From Megalopta genalis (Eukaryota; Arthropoda; Insecta; Hymenoptera; Halictidae), in the NCBI RefSeq assembly GCF_051020955.1, contig NC_135027.1:2480001-2544000 (forward strand): DNA of 64,000 nucleotides, written 5' to 3'. The notes under the pieces are model-generated. The model had not been told where the DNA came from. It was given only the letters and a program-made list of their open reading frames with translations, and searched no databases. A program made the position numbers and the translations under genes. Below are positions 13,688 through 25,665 of the stretch, piece after piece; position 1 is the stretch's first letter; every line of letters starts with the position of its first letter.

Positions 13688-14262
13688 GCGTCTCCGTTTC
13701 CTCGAGGATCCCCCGACTTTATTGGCCCTGACGAACAGAAGTCTGTTGGGTCATGGTGAAATTTGAATCGATTCTTGCGCAGTGGGTGTCTTTCTCTTCT
13801 TAAATTTACAACCGTTGGGAAATTTACTGCTTTCCCGATTGTCGACGTTCGAATGGAGCTGGCGATTGATAATATTGCTGGTAATAATATCTGCACGGTA
13901 AATTCTCTCCAACTGCTCAATAGTTTGTAAGATAAAATTGACAATTTGGGCTCGTTTTGTATAATCGTTGACAATCGGTAACTACAAAAACGAGCCGCGA
14001 ATATAATCGTATCTTCTCTTCTCAAATTGTCCATTTTGTTTTACAAGCTGAGGAGAAAGTGGAGAGAATTTACCGTGTTATTATCAGTTGCCAATCCCAA
14101 TCAATAATTAACAATTAAGAAAGCAGTAGATTTTCCAACGACTAAATTTTACAGAGAAAGACTTCCACTGCGCAAAAATCAATTCAAATTTTATCAGATC
14201 CCAAAAGATTTCTGTTCTTCGGGGCCAATAAAATTAGGGGATTCTCGATTAAATGGAGACGC
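13688..14262. mobile_element. Large imperfect palindrome / foldback element, ~575 bp
   Basis: The left arm (13688-13940) and right arm (about 14041-14262) are inverted copies with frequent small mismatches. Matching landmarks are GCGTCTCC at the outer ends, TTTATTGGCCC, TTTGCGCAGTGG-type and GGTAAATTCTCTCCA. About 100 bases separate the arms. No gene and no clear target duplication seen. It could be an old foldback transposon or an inverted duplication. Confidence 0.7.
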
Positions 14263-15160
14263 GTCAGAAATTCATTCGAAGGATATATTTTTTCAAAATC
14301 ATTCGATCTACTCCGTTATTGTTCAATTCTTTGGTGTGCCTGTATAGTGTTTTTGATTTTTCTCGGCTCGAACTGGTTATTCTTGCAGAAAAAAGTTAAC
14401 TGCGCATGGAAATCGTGTAATTAGAGATTGTTGGTGTTTTAAATTAACTACCTGTTGATAACACTGTGTTTCCACGACGCAGAGCAAGCGCCATCTTGGA
14501 CAGGTGCCCCGAACCTGCTGAAGGTTATTCCGAGGTCTCAGGTGAGTTACCAGCTACGGAACAGGTGAGGTACTGAAGAGACCTGCACGATTTCGAATTC
14601 TCAGCGCGGTCGGTGTTGTCGTCGATTTAAAAAAAAAAATTCGCTTCCGACTTTCGTCGCTTCGATTTGTTTGTTGTACTCGACGAAGAAATTCGCAACG
14701 AAATTAAAAAGATATATATCGTTACAAATTCAAAATAAAAATCAAATATATCACGTTACTCTTATTTTGATTTAATCATCTATTTTCGAAAAATGCATTC
14801 ATTCACCTTGGAATTATTCATTCGTTCGTCGAGCAAATTGTACATTCAATTATTCTAGAACGAATGACGCAAAAACGTGGTCTGCGACTGATCACGAGTC
14901 ATGCATCATTGTAGGAAGTGTGGCATATCATCTGGCGCCTGGATCATCCGTTTTAATCTCCCTGAATTACAATCTGCGATCGTTGTTCAGCAAATTCTGA
15001 GAGAAGACGCGTTTATAAAAACACATATCATTATTTGCACGAGAAATTCCAGTTGCTCCGCAATGATCTAGAAACGCGATCGTCGCGAGAAGCGTCGCAT
15101 AAGGTCGCGAAATAATGGGACAATCAGCGGAAAGCAAAAGATATCGTTCGTTACATAGAT
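14263..15160. other. Nothing recognised
   Basis: Mixed composition, no repeat, no supported frame. It is downstream of the Osi14-like poly(A) signal. Confidence 0.5.
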
Positions 15161-15163
15161 GCG

Positions 15164-15169
15164 TTTATT
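15164..15169 (-). terminator. Poly(A) signal, Osi14-like gene
   Basis: AATAAA on the minus strand about 515 bases past the stop codon. It is the first canonical hexamer I noticed downstream. Confidence 0.45.
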
Positions 15170-15684
15170 AACAAATGCGAGAGAGACAATAAATAATCGT
15201 GTCGCGTGAGCAAATAAATAGAACCAAGAATGACGAACAACAATACATTCGAGCCAGGCTCCGTACCAACTCTTCCGCTCGAGGTCAATCGAGCCAGTTG
15301 TCCTCCTCGATCGATCGATTACTGGTTAAATGCCCTCCGACGCGTACACGGGGTCGCAGAATGAAGCGTATAACGTCTCGAAGATCTCACCCTCTCGTCG
15401 GGACCTTCGATCGCGAGATCCCCGAAAAGCGAAAAAGAAAAACCAGATCTTCGATCTAGCGTTCTCGACGAGAGGATGAGACCTGGCTGGAACGTTCTCG
15501 CAGTCTTCGTTCGGTCGACCATCGACGATCGACGATCGTCTGTCGAGGATCAGTGGTTATTTGGCGTGCGTTTCTTTGGTCGTGTCCACGTGGGGCTCCG
15601 GCTCTGGATCGATCGTCGAAACGATCGATTGGTAGTTAAAGAGCTGGAGTTAATCGGGGGGCTGAGGAAGCTTCGTTCTCGATT

Positions 15685-17494
15685 TTAATAATTCGAGGAG
15701 CTGGCCGAGTTGCCGGACGACGAGGAGGACGACGAAGCCGAAGAGCTGTACGAGCCGGAGCTGCTGCCAGGTGCATAGTAAGAGTACGCTAGGTTCTGGG
15801 CATCCGCGCCGTTCGTCGGCGTCCACACGCGGGAGTAAGGCCCATTTCCGTCCCACGAGGCCGCCGGGTCGTAGCTCGACGTCGTCGTGCCTAATATTGG
15901 AGCTCCGTACTGCGGCGCCGGGTCCATCGACATTCCTGCGACAAGTTTCACTATTTTCACTTTCTTTTTCAAAGAGGAACGCCGTCGCGATCCTTCTGCC
16001 ACGTTCGAATCTCCCGCCGTAGCGAGCGCAAACATGGCGCCTGGCCGCGCGTTGAAGTCACCGGGCAATTAATTCGTTTCATAGGACTTTGCTGTGCCCG
16101 ATTTGCCGCGATTATTAATGTAAACGTTCCGCGCGATTTTCGCTAGCTTCGTAGTCGTTAAAAGTTTACGTTTTACGCGGATTTTGTTTCAGGAGAATTC
16201 TATTCTTTGAGCGAGCTGGCTGGAACGACGCGGGTTGCTATTGCGATCTTAAAATGAATTTTGAAGATTTCGCTTTTGCAATATGCTACATATAATTGTG
16301 TTAATGATTTACATGATTTTCAGTCATGTTTAGATACTGAATATTCACGAAGAATCGAATCACGCGTTGAATCTAAAATCTTTATCAAGGAAAGTGACGG
16401 TCTGTTCGCACAAAAGCGCAACTGTCCATAAACTTTGACCTCCCCGCAGGAGAACTGAATAACGAAAAGCGGCGTTATTGTAATTAGACTGCGGATGTTT
16501 CTGCAGAACGACAATTTTTATCTTGCATCGACAGCGAGATAACTGTGCCAAGTATAATAATTCTCTTTCCGTCTTTAACAATTTTAATAAATGGAAATTA
16601 GCACACCGTATTCATGGCCGAGTCTCATTTGCAAGTCCGCCTTTAGCACGGTCTTAAGACGCCACTCGGAGTCGGTTCCTGATATTTTCCGCGTGAGCAA
16701 TCTAAAGGACCGTTCCCAAGGAGATTCTATTCAACTGATTAATGTTAATAAAGAAGGAAGAAAATTATACTTGACCCAACTGTCTTGCGATCGACGCAAG
16801 AAATGTTTAATAAGATCGTGCTTAAGACCGTCTTATAATCTTCCCACTGTGTTCAGTTTGATCCGTCCAGTTTCTCCCGTAAACGCGTGAAATCCGCGGT
16901 CTAATTATAATCGAGAGGCTAAGAACCGGCAGAGTACGTACCCATCGGCATCATCATCCCGCCCTTCTTGAAGAACTGCACGGCGATGAACCCGACCACG
17001 AGAAGAATCGCGAGCTTGGACAGCACGAGTGCCTTCATGGCCTTGATGCCGACGATGGCAACGAGTATGGGCATCAGAGCCTTCATCTTGAGCTTGAGCA
17101 GCAGAAGAATAGGGAGGAGCAGCTTCTTCTTCAGGATACCTCTGGCCTGGCTGGTGGCAACCTCGTTCCCTTTGAACTCGAGATCGAGATCTGCCAAGCT
17201 CCTGCTAGGTCTGTACTTCAGACTAGCGTCCACGAAGGGTATGTCGATGCCATAATCGAAGCTCTTTAGGTACTTGAAGGTCCTCGCGACGATGGCCTCG
17301 TCGATGGTATCCAAAGATCTCGCCTCGGTACTAGTTCCAAGCTTCTCGTCGAGATATCCAAGCACTTCGTGTTTCAGACACGAGGTCCACGAGTCTGCGG
17401 CGATGCACTCGTTCAGGGACTTGGAGAGGAAGTCCTGGCTGGCCAGGGTGCTCCCCGCGATCAGGATGATTGCTACCGGTAGGAACGTCCTCAT
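15685..17494 (-). CDS. Osi14: Osiris family protein (DUF1676), Osi14-like, 2 exons
   Basis: Exon 1 is 16942-17494 and exon 2 is 15685-15935. The intron has donor GTACGT and an acceptor ending CGCAG, phase 1, and the join restores Gly in MMMPMGMSMDP. The product is 267 aa. Seen: signal peptide (about 1-19), Cys30 and Cys39, an alternating helical middle, then a long Lys/Leu-rich hydrophobic segment (about 122-176, KLKMKALMPILVAIVGIK) ending in GGMMMPMG. The tail carries a tyrosine motif (LAYSYY) and a Ser-rich end. Osiris proteins are insect secreted or membrane proteins associated with cuticle and apical matrix; exact biochemistry is unknown. The start is the first ATG after a predicted TSS near 17632. 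The number 14 comes from remembered similarity of the hydrophobic block and its place at the low end of the array. Family is certain, number is not. Confidence 0.9.
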
Positions 17495-17629
17495 CTTTCC
17501 GGCTGGTTCTATTAATCCTTGAACCGGGCGGCTCCTCGTGAACGCAAACCGTACGATTGAAAAGATGAGAAACGATGATCGATCGTCCACCCGGGCGTGT
17601 GCGAGCGAGCGATCGGCGATCGAACTGCG

Positions 17630-17662
17630 ACTGACGGAGGAGTGGCCCGCCCCTTTTATTTA
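17630..17662 (-). promoter_or_regulatory. Core promoter of the Osi14-like gene
   Basis: A TATA-like AAATAAAAG lies at 17652-17662 on the minus strand, followed about 28 bases later by the arthropod initiator TCAGT (17630-17634). The predicted 5' leader is about 138 nt and has no ATG before 17494. Confidence 0.6.
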
Positions 17663-17663
17663 A

Positions 17664-18170
17664 TTTGCCCCCCGCGAATCTATGTTATTCGGTCGCGCAT
17701 GCCGGGAATCGACGATCGAAGGAAAATTATTCAAATTTCACTGGCACATAGACAGGCGGCCACGCTCCTCTCCACCTTCCCTCTCGCAGCTCTCCTCCCC
17801 CCCCTCCACCCTTCGCGTGCCTCGTGTCTGGGTACGTGCGTGCACGCGCCCGAAACCGTGTAGAAGCGTGTACGTACGCGGATCGATTGTCCGCGCGCGT
17901 ACGTCGCGTACAACGTACACGATGGCATGCGAGAGACCACGGGAAACGGAACTCGCCCCGCACCAGAACAGACGTCTCTCTTTCTCTCTGCTCTTACTTG
18001 GCGTTCGTTCTAACGACGCCGCTAGGCCGCCTCGTGCTCTAGGCCGTCGGCTATAGCCATCTACGTACGCAACGTTTAGAGCACGGATAACCGTTCTCGT
18101 TGTACGGCCCAGCCGAACGGTATCGCGTATTTGGGGGGCTCGGGATTCTTCCGACCACCGGGCAATTAAT
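17664..18170. other. Upstream region of the Osi14-like gene
   Basis: CpG-rich with CT tracts, open in several overlapping frames. No independent gene supported; enhancer content cannot be read by eye. Confidence 0.4.
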
Positions 18171-18835
18171 CTGAATTTCAATTTGCTGGACGTTGAATTT
18201 CGATTTGCTGGACGTTGAATTTTTGATTTGTTGGTCGCTGAAGTTTCATTTTGTTCGACGCGAAATTGAAATTTGTTGGATGCTGAATCTCTCGATTTGT
18301 TGGACGCTGAAGTTTCATTCGTTCGACGATGAATTTTATTTTGTTGGACGATGAAGTTTGGTTCGGTCGATGCCGAATTTTATTTTGCTGGACGCTGAAT
18401 TTCAATTTGTTGGACGCCGATGTTTGATTCGGTCGACGCTGAATTTTATTTTGCTGGACGCTGAAGTTTGACTCGTTCGCTACGCTGAATTTTATTTTGC
18501 TGAAGTTTGTTTCGTTCGACGCCAAATTTTAATTTATTGGACGCTGAATTTTGATTCGGTCGACGCTGAATTTTATTTTTCTGAACGCTGAATTTCAATT
18601 TGCTGGACGCTGAATTTTGATTTGTTGGTCGCTGAATTTCATTTTGTTAGACAGTAAATTTTAATTTGTTGGATGCTGAATCTCGATTTGCTGGACGCTG
18701 AAATTTCATTCGTTCGACGATGAATTTTATTTTATTGGACGCTGAAGTTTGGCTCGTTCGACGCTGAATTTTATTTTGCTGGACGCTGAATTTTAATTAG
18801 TTGGACGCTGAATTTTATTTTTTTGGACGCTATTC
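18171..18835. repeat. 22-bp minisatellite, about 30 degenerate copies
   Basis: The unit resembles GGACGCTGAATTTCAATTTG plus two bases, with GGACGC or TCGACGC as anchor. The unit is not a multiple of three, so the reading frames across it are not evidence of a protein. It lies upstream of the Osi14-like promoter. Confidence 0.85.
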
Positions 18836-21266
18836 AGACTCATATTTTCAGACGTCGATTTTCGAATGCTTGCGGACCAGTCCATGGGACTCTGGATGTC
18901 CCATGTCTCGATTGTCTTGATTCTGTCCTTTGTTCGTTCTTTTTTTCAAATTTTTCACAGCATTTTTATTTTACGAAGTCAGTGCAGCTCGATCTCGATA
19001 GACAGGTTCCAAAAAAATTGACCGGATGTTCTTGTATTGAATAATATTACATATCTTAATGTTTAAAGTATCTCGACAGAATAATATTTTCGCACGATTC
19101 GTAATACTTAAGTGCGAATTTGTAAGCATAGAATGAATTTTATCTAGATAGATATAATAGAAGGGACATTTTCGTAAACGCGTTTTTTCAATGTCAACTA
19201 TAGGAATTAATTTTAAGGAAACAGTTGAATCCAGTAATCTGAAACATCGCATATCTATTTACTCATGTTTGAAGTACCAGCAAAATTTTTTACAAGATAT
19301 TCCGTACAAAATTGTGGGAGTTATTAATAAATATACAGGACATGTGACGAAGTAGCTGTAAAACCTGGCGCATTGAGTGGGCCCGTTTCCGTCATCTGAA
19401 TGAGACAAACGTCGTGCCGTTTTATTTGTCATGAATCTGGTTACCGTGTGACCTACAATAGTCAAAGTCGAGAAACAATTGATAAAACGGAGATTTAAAA
19501 AGATACATTAAATGAGTCAACAATAACTGAACTAATAAACTGTAACATGCAATGCCTATAAAATATTTAATTGTAACGTAGACGAAGGCAATAAAAATGA
19601 AAAAAATAAAACAATGAAAGCATTAGAAAAGGATGATCAAGCTATTTTTAAAGAATAATAATCGCGCATAGAAGAAATAAATTTGCACACAGCTCCGATT
19701 TCCTGCAACTGATGAAACTTTTTATTTTCGATAAAAATGTATAATGTGAATTAAAAATGGTTTTCGTCAGGCCGGTGCTTCCGCTTCGGCGAAAGAACGT
19801 CGTGTCTGTGATTCATAAAGAGCGCAACAAAAAGGAAAGTATTTATATTTAACCCTAGAAAGATAACCATATGACAACGTACGTAAAAGATAACCATACG
19901 CTCCAGAGGCGCATGCTTTTCTAAGGCGTCAATTTTATACTAACAATGGATATTTATTTAAGTTAATCTAGTCATTTTAAAGGTTTGGCATTATTGTAAA
20001 AATAAAATGCATTTATATTATATTTTTTTATATTTTAAGTAATTTTAAACTTAAATCACTAGACCTCTATGAAAAATTAACAAAAATCAACAGTCTTCGC
20101 AGGCGCCTCTGCGACATAGGTTATCTTTCTCGGGTTAAAGAGGAAGCATAAACTGTTGTCCGCGGCGAAGACGAAACTGGATTCTCATTTCGCAAGAACA
20201 TAGAACGACGAGACAAAGCAGCGCATACTTCCGGTCGGTGCGAAGAGGTCGGGGCTGATCATTATCGGGCATAATATCCTCGCAGGAACGGACTGCTGAT
20301 CCTTCTAGAAACTGGTAACAGACAACAATTTCACGGCTTGGGCTTCTTATTTATCAAGGGCGCGGATTGTGTCTATTACGGAAGAAGGTCCGAGAGGTTT
20401 CCTATCACCGTTTATCCAACTAACCGCTGGAATAGCTGGCTTAGTTAATGGGAAAGGTTATGCTCATAGAATGTGGAATTACCGATAATCGACATCCGTT
20501 TCTGCTAATATACTCGGAAAAATCGCCAGAATAAGCAAACAAGTTTTCCTAAGTTATACTCTGATATTTATTTGACATGATTGTAAGGCTTCCGAGAAGC
20601 GGAACCATGTAACGTCAGTTAACCGGTTAGCTATAACGATCTCTCTGAAAAGTGCCTAAATTACTGTAATTGTACTGTGTACGTTCGATTTTCTTCGTAT
20701 CTTGTTTGGATACGACACTTTCGTAAATTATATAATTCAATAAGGAGTATCTTTCTTAACCAGTCAGCAGTTTCAAACGAATTCACAGATTCGCAGCGTG
20801 CAATGATATGATCTTTTAACCTGTGAAACTTATTCGTTCATTTTTCAACAGATTTAAAGCTACCGATTCATAAAATAGTATGGAAGCAAATAATGTATAA
20901 TCGTAAATAATGGTCGAAGAATTTTCTGCATTCGTGTTACAAACAAAATGATTCCAAAGTGCTAGTATACAGTCTTCATTAAAAGTTCAGCCTTCTTAAC
21001 TGATGCAGATGTCCCAAAAATCATGAATGAGTTTAAACAATTACAGCTTTCCCTTCTACGTCACTGTGAAAAAGAAAACTTCTGTGAGCATTCCGAGCAG
21101 TTGCCGCTTCCAAGAGCTTTCTATCAATCATCTTTAATTTCCTCGTTTCGATTTCTACATAAAATGAAGCTACCCTAATTGACCCTCCGATTTCTCGGAA
21201 GAGGGAGAATGAAGAGACGGTGCGGCGAGACGACGACAGAGGTCGGGTTCAGATTGCAAAGAATAA
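18836..21266. other. Intergenic, no gene seen
   Basis: Between the Osi14-like promoter region and the next Osiris 3' end. Apart from the TTAA MITE at 19853-20134 I see nothing recognisable. Confidence 0.5.
19853..20134. mobile_element. piggyBac-like MITE with TTAA duplication, 282 bp
   Basis: TTAA on both sides. Ends are CCCTAGAAAGATAACC and GGTTATCTTTCTCGGG, 16-bp inverted repeats with one mismatch. A subterminal GCGCCTCTG-type inverted motif is also present on both sides. AT-rich and non-coding inside. CCC...GGG ends with TTAA are the hallmark of piggyBac-mobilised elements. Confidence 0.8.
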
Positions 21267-21272
21267 TTTATT
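21267..21272 (-). terminator. Poly(A) signal
   Basis: AATAAA on the minus strand, about 70 bases past the stop of the 21344-22768 gene. A short 3' UTR is implied. Confidence 0.6.
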
Positions 21273-21343
21273 AAATAAAGCGTACAGAGGAGAGTAGGAA
21301 GACAGGTATTTTACAAAAGTCGGCGCGAGGCTTGCGGAGCGTT

Positions 21344-22768
21344 TTACGACTGCGCGTGAGCGGAATACGCGAGTTCGTGCGCGTACTGCGACGTCGGCTG
21401 CTCGTCCTGGAAGGATCTGTACTGGGCCTGGTATTCCCAGGGCCCGTGGGCCGAGAGCGCGGCGCCATGGCCATCGGCCGCGATTTTCTTGCACAGCTGG
21501 AAGATCGCCATTCCGACGGAGACGATGAAACTGAAGAACGACAGTTGGAGGGCGTTCCAGGCCTTCAGACCGAGGACACCGATCGCGAGAGGGATGAGGG
21601 TCATGGCCTTGAGCAGGACGAACACCAGGATCGGGATCACCACCTTCTTCAGTTTGGACTTGCGAGCCTCTTCGACGGCGCGGCCTTGGCCGAATTTCAC
21701 GTCGAAGCTCAGGTGGTCGTCGTCGATGTTCCTGGCGCTAACCTTCACCGAGGAGTCCATGGGCAGCTTGAAGGTCACGTCGTGGGAGGACAGGTAGCTC
21801 TGAACGCTGTCCATGAAGGAGCCCTCGCTGCGGCCGGACACTTCTTCCACGGGGTACGAGTTGCGAGTCACTTCCACGGTCTCGGAAACCTGTGAACATG
21901 ATTCCAGTCGATTTTGGGACTCGTTGTTCATCGGAGGAATGAGGATTCTGTGCATCCATGGCAGGAATGGGGAGATGTTGTTGAAAATAGCAGAGGGATT
22001 AAAAGAATTCATTTTCCTATTTGATGAACTTGGTCTGGGCTGATTCTAGGCTAGATACAAATGAAGATCAAGCTACCGATGGAGTTGGATTATGTCTTTT
22101 GTTCGGCCTTGCTGCAGTCTAAGAACTAGATCTGCCTACCTCAGCTTTGTGCTAGGTCTAAGCTAAATTAATTCTAAGAGGCGTATACGAGTCTTCGTTA
22201 ATCTACGTTGATCTACGTCAATCGTAACATCAGACTTGCTGCATTGTGTCTGCTAAACCTCTAAGCTTAACCTTATATTGACTTTACACTAGGTTAATGT
22301 TAATTCCCATTTTGGCTTCGTCACCAATATAAGAAAGGGATTTATTTGCTATTTTTTACTTACTATAATCTACATATTTAAGAAAAAGAAATATTGTCGT
22401 CTAGAACAGCTTTCTTCGAAACAGAAGATTTTGGCAGTGAATGTATTAATCAGCCGTCACAAAGTAGACTCCAGAATAAGATTAGAGTGTAAAAAAGTTG
22501 AAAGTGAAACTGTCTCGAATCGGCCATCGAAGCCAGCGCAAGGGTTCCCATGGGGTCAGGGCGTTACCTTGAAGCTGTCTTTGCGGAACACCTGGTCGAG
22601 CATGTTGAGGACCTTGAACTTCATGCAGGAGACCTCGTCGTTCTTCTGGGCGCATTCGATCTTGGTCTGGTCGACCATCTGGTCCATGCTGCTGCCTTTC
22701 CAGAGATCGTTCTTGGCCGGCTGGGCGGCTGCCAGGGCGAACACGGCGCACAAAACGAAGAGCTTCAT
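21344..22768 (-). CDS. Osiris family protein (DUF1676), 2 exons
   Basis: Exon 1 is 22568-22768 and exon 2 is 21344-21889, with donor GTAACG, an acceptor ending TTCACAG, and phase 0. The product is 248 aa. Seen: signal peptide (1-15), Cys39 and Cys48 (IECAQKNDEVSC), an amphipathic middle (MDSVQSYLSSHDVTFKLP), a basic stretch KSKLKK (143-149), a hydrophobic segment (about 150-200) with Trp178, and a tail holding HELAYSAHAQS. The phase-1 intron found before the hydrophobic block in neighbouring genes is absent; that junction (FGQGRAVEEARK) lies inside exon 2. By position, between the Osi9-like and Osi14-like genes, it should match Osi10, 11 or 12 of other insects, but I cannot choose. Family assignment is secure. 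Confidence 0.92.
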
Positions 22769-22852
22769 GGTTGCGGGACGTCGACTCGTGGTACCCTGAG
22801 GAAGTCTGGTTGGTTAGTTGTTCTCTAGCTCGAGGACGATTGCCTGGATACG

Positions 22853-22888
22853 ACTGATGCCGATGGGTTGGGCTTCAGGCTATTTATA
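22853..22888 (-). promoter_or_regulatory. Core promoter (TATA plus TCAGT initiator)
   Basis: TATAAATA at 22881-22888 on the minus strand. The initiator TCAGT (22853-22857) places its A 33 bases from the first T of the TATA box. The predicted 5' leader to the ATG at 22768 is about 87 nt. Confidence 0.75.
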
Positions 22889-25590
22889 CGGAGCCCCCAT
22901 ATCGTTCCGCGGTTCACCGAGCGTTCCGAACCCGAACGAGCCCGCCCCCACTTCCATCCGGCCACGAATTTTCTTTTCGTTCAGTATGGTGTTCGATTAT
23001 CGAGGCCTCGACACGATCGTGACGGGAATGCGCAACAATGGCTCGGGGGATCAGCGAGCACGGCCGAACGAATGGTTTTCTGCGACGGCGGCACGCGATG
23101 CCGAACGATCCGGCTGCGGGTCATATGCAGAGACGCACGCGAAACGCGATCATCTTTCGATATTAATGAGCGACAGTTTGCTTTCTATCGGCACGACACC
23201 CATTTCCGCCCGTAACTCAACCGGCGAATTTATTTTCGTACCCGGACTCTTCGCGTTCCAGCGAGAGTTTCTTTGGAGATTCTCGGAACGATGCGCTGTA
23301 GCTTTTGGTATTCCTCAAGCTCTTATGAAATATATTTTGCAAATTATGGTCGATTTAGTGCTATTAATAACATTAAGTATTTTTCTTCTTAAGGGTAGAC
23401 AGCGGATTCAAATTAGGCTACGTCGAGAGTGAACGGGTGAAGAATCATCTTGTTATCTTTCATGCAATTATTTCCGGATAAGTGACAGTTATAAAATTAC
23501 TTTGTACATTCTAGCTCGATAAAGTAATCAACATTTTTCTTCTGGAATATTTTCAACGTTCGTCGGAGCCTTCAACTGAAAATTTTACAATTTCTATCGC
23601 ATTAAAAAAGGAATGTGTCCGATGCCTGTCATTCAAAGTTCGCGTGCTGCAGAAAAAAGGGAGTGAAAGTAAGTTTATTGATAAAAGTAAGATTGGTACG
23701 CCTGTAATTCTAATGGTCAAATGGAACAGCGTGCGCGAAACAGCACGTGTTCTTTAGGAATCCGACCGTTCCGAATTAGGGAAAGGGAGTTGGAGCTTTG
23801 ATGCGTCTAGCCTGACATATTAAAATGCCCATTACACCATTGACCCCGATCACGGCCCCAATAAAACAATCACATCACGCAATCAGCTGGCCCGAAACTT
23901 TCAAATATTCGGCGGGCCATCTTACAGCATCGAAGACAGCGAAGCGGAAGTCGATCGCCGTCGACGGAGTAAGAGTAGACCCTTGATCCTTGGCACGGCT
24001 GGCACCGTAACATTGGCATTGGAATCTATCGTTCATTCACGCCACGAACACGACACTTTCCACACGTCTGCTCCGTTAATGCCTGCGCGCGTCCCCACCC
24101 CTTGCAAAATGGCACCCTCCTACGCGCGCTTCGAAAACATTTCTATCGGTCTTCGGGCTGATTCTCGAGTCGTTCACCGTTTTGTCTATTTTCGTAAAAG
24201 ACTTCGTCTGTAAACTGCTGTTTATTTTCTCAATTATTGTCGAAATTTATAGATACATAAAATATATAAATTTATAATATATAAATATATACAATAAATA
24301 TAATATATGAATGTTTAAATATATGCAATAAATATAATATATAATTATATAAAATATATAAAATATATAAAATATATAGTTTAATTTGCAAAAATTTATA
24401 AAAATATTAAATAATTTAAAAATATTAAAAATATATTTATAAAATATTTTTATAATAATTTATATAATTATAAAATATATTTTGATGTATATAGCCGATT
24501 GGCGCGAGAATAAAATTTGTTGCTAGAAAAATTGCCCTCTCATTGCGATTGTTTCAGAAATTTATTAGAAACATATTATATTCAAAGTTTCCACATCTTT
24601 ATCGCGACAATCAATAACATTCGTTTTCGTCGTCCCGATACAAAAAAATGTTTACATGTTTGTTATACGCACATTCTTAAAGCTAGCATCAATTAATGCT
24701 AGTTTAGTACACATATGTTGTAGCTGCTGATTACAGCGAAACTCATATTCTTGATCGCTGGTCTTCAAATAGATCCTTAGGCTACTTATCGCCAATTCGA
24801 CGGAGTCTTAAAAAAAATCTCGCTGTTTCTCCAGTTCGAGAATCATAGGTTCTCATCAGGTCAATTACACGACAAGCCCACGCACGAGAATCATCGTTCG
24901 AAAGCGCGCATTCTTCAAGCGCGACCACCAAAATCACAGGAGGGTGTCCTGCTGGAAAAATCAGTTCCCCGATGACCGTAGAGATCGACGAAGATCCACT
25001 TCCACCCTCGCCTAATCAATGTATTCCAGCTCTCGTCCACCGGTTTTCCTCGCGCCTTATCACCGATGCTCGTCGCGTGCGCGTTTCTCGTGCGAGAATG
25101 TCGCGGGGTTGCGAGGAGCGCGTTGGGTCCGCTCTGCCCGACTTCCTGCCATCCGTAACAATGAAGCAGAACGGTAATTGGAATTTCGGGTCGAGTTTGC
25201 ATAAACATTCAGGCCGTGGTAAGCGTCGGCCGGTGTCGCCTCGACAAATAAAAAAAAAGAAAAACACGCTCCGCCCGCTCGAGCATTTTCCACGAGTCTA
25301 CGAATTTCCCTCCCACGACCTGCATCCCGACGAATCCCATTACGCGCACGAAAGTCCGTTCCCGATTCCCGTCGCGTCAATGGCGAAGGAAATCGCGCGG
25401 CTTTCAACGAATTTCGTCGACATTTACCGGTTCGGGAGAACGATCGACCCCGTTCCCGCCCCCCGATTTCAAGCTCTCGGTCGGCCCGACGCGATTCTCG
25501 TCGCGTGCGCAAATAACCAAGAGGGAAAGTGACGCGCGTCCAGTTTTTCCAGGTGACAGAGACAAGGTTTCGTGAGACCAGGTAAGAAGT
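22889..25590. other. Intergenic, no gene seen
   Basis: Separates two Osiris genes. The overlapping frames at 22818-23432 and 24915-25532 run through CpG-rich DNA and resemble nothing known. Confidence 0.45.
24235..24485. repeat. AT-rich low-complexity tract
   Basis: Mostly ATAAATATA and AAAATATATAAA blocks. Nothing else seen. Confidence 0.8.
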
Positions 25591-25596
25591 TTTATT
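25591..25596 (-). terminator. Poly(A) signal, Osi9-like gene
   Basis: AATAAA on the minus strand about 70 bases past the stop codon. Further AT-rich hexamer-like sequence follows. Confidence 0.6.
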
Positions 25597-25665
25597 ATAA
25601 ATAAGACAACGCGAAAATAAATATTAAATAGAGCGATCTAGGGGAGGACGGGGGACGGCTGCTGC

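Noticed and set aside
17495..17590. In-frame 32-residue N-terminal extension of the Osi14-like gene
   Set aside because: The upstream start is GTG, not ATG, and the extension would bury the signal peptide. No ATG lies between the predicted TSS and 17494.
18178..18525. Minus-strand Asn/Gln/Ser-rich frame
   Set aside because: Lies within a 22-bp minisatellite, whose unit shifts frame each copy; no start context or conservation visible.
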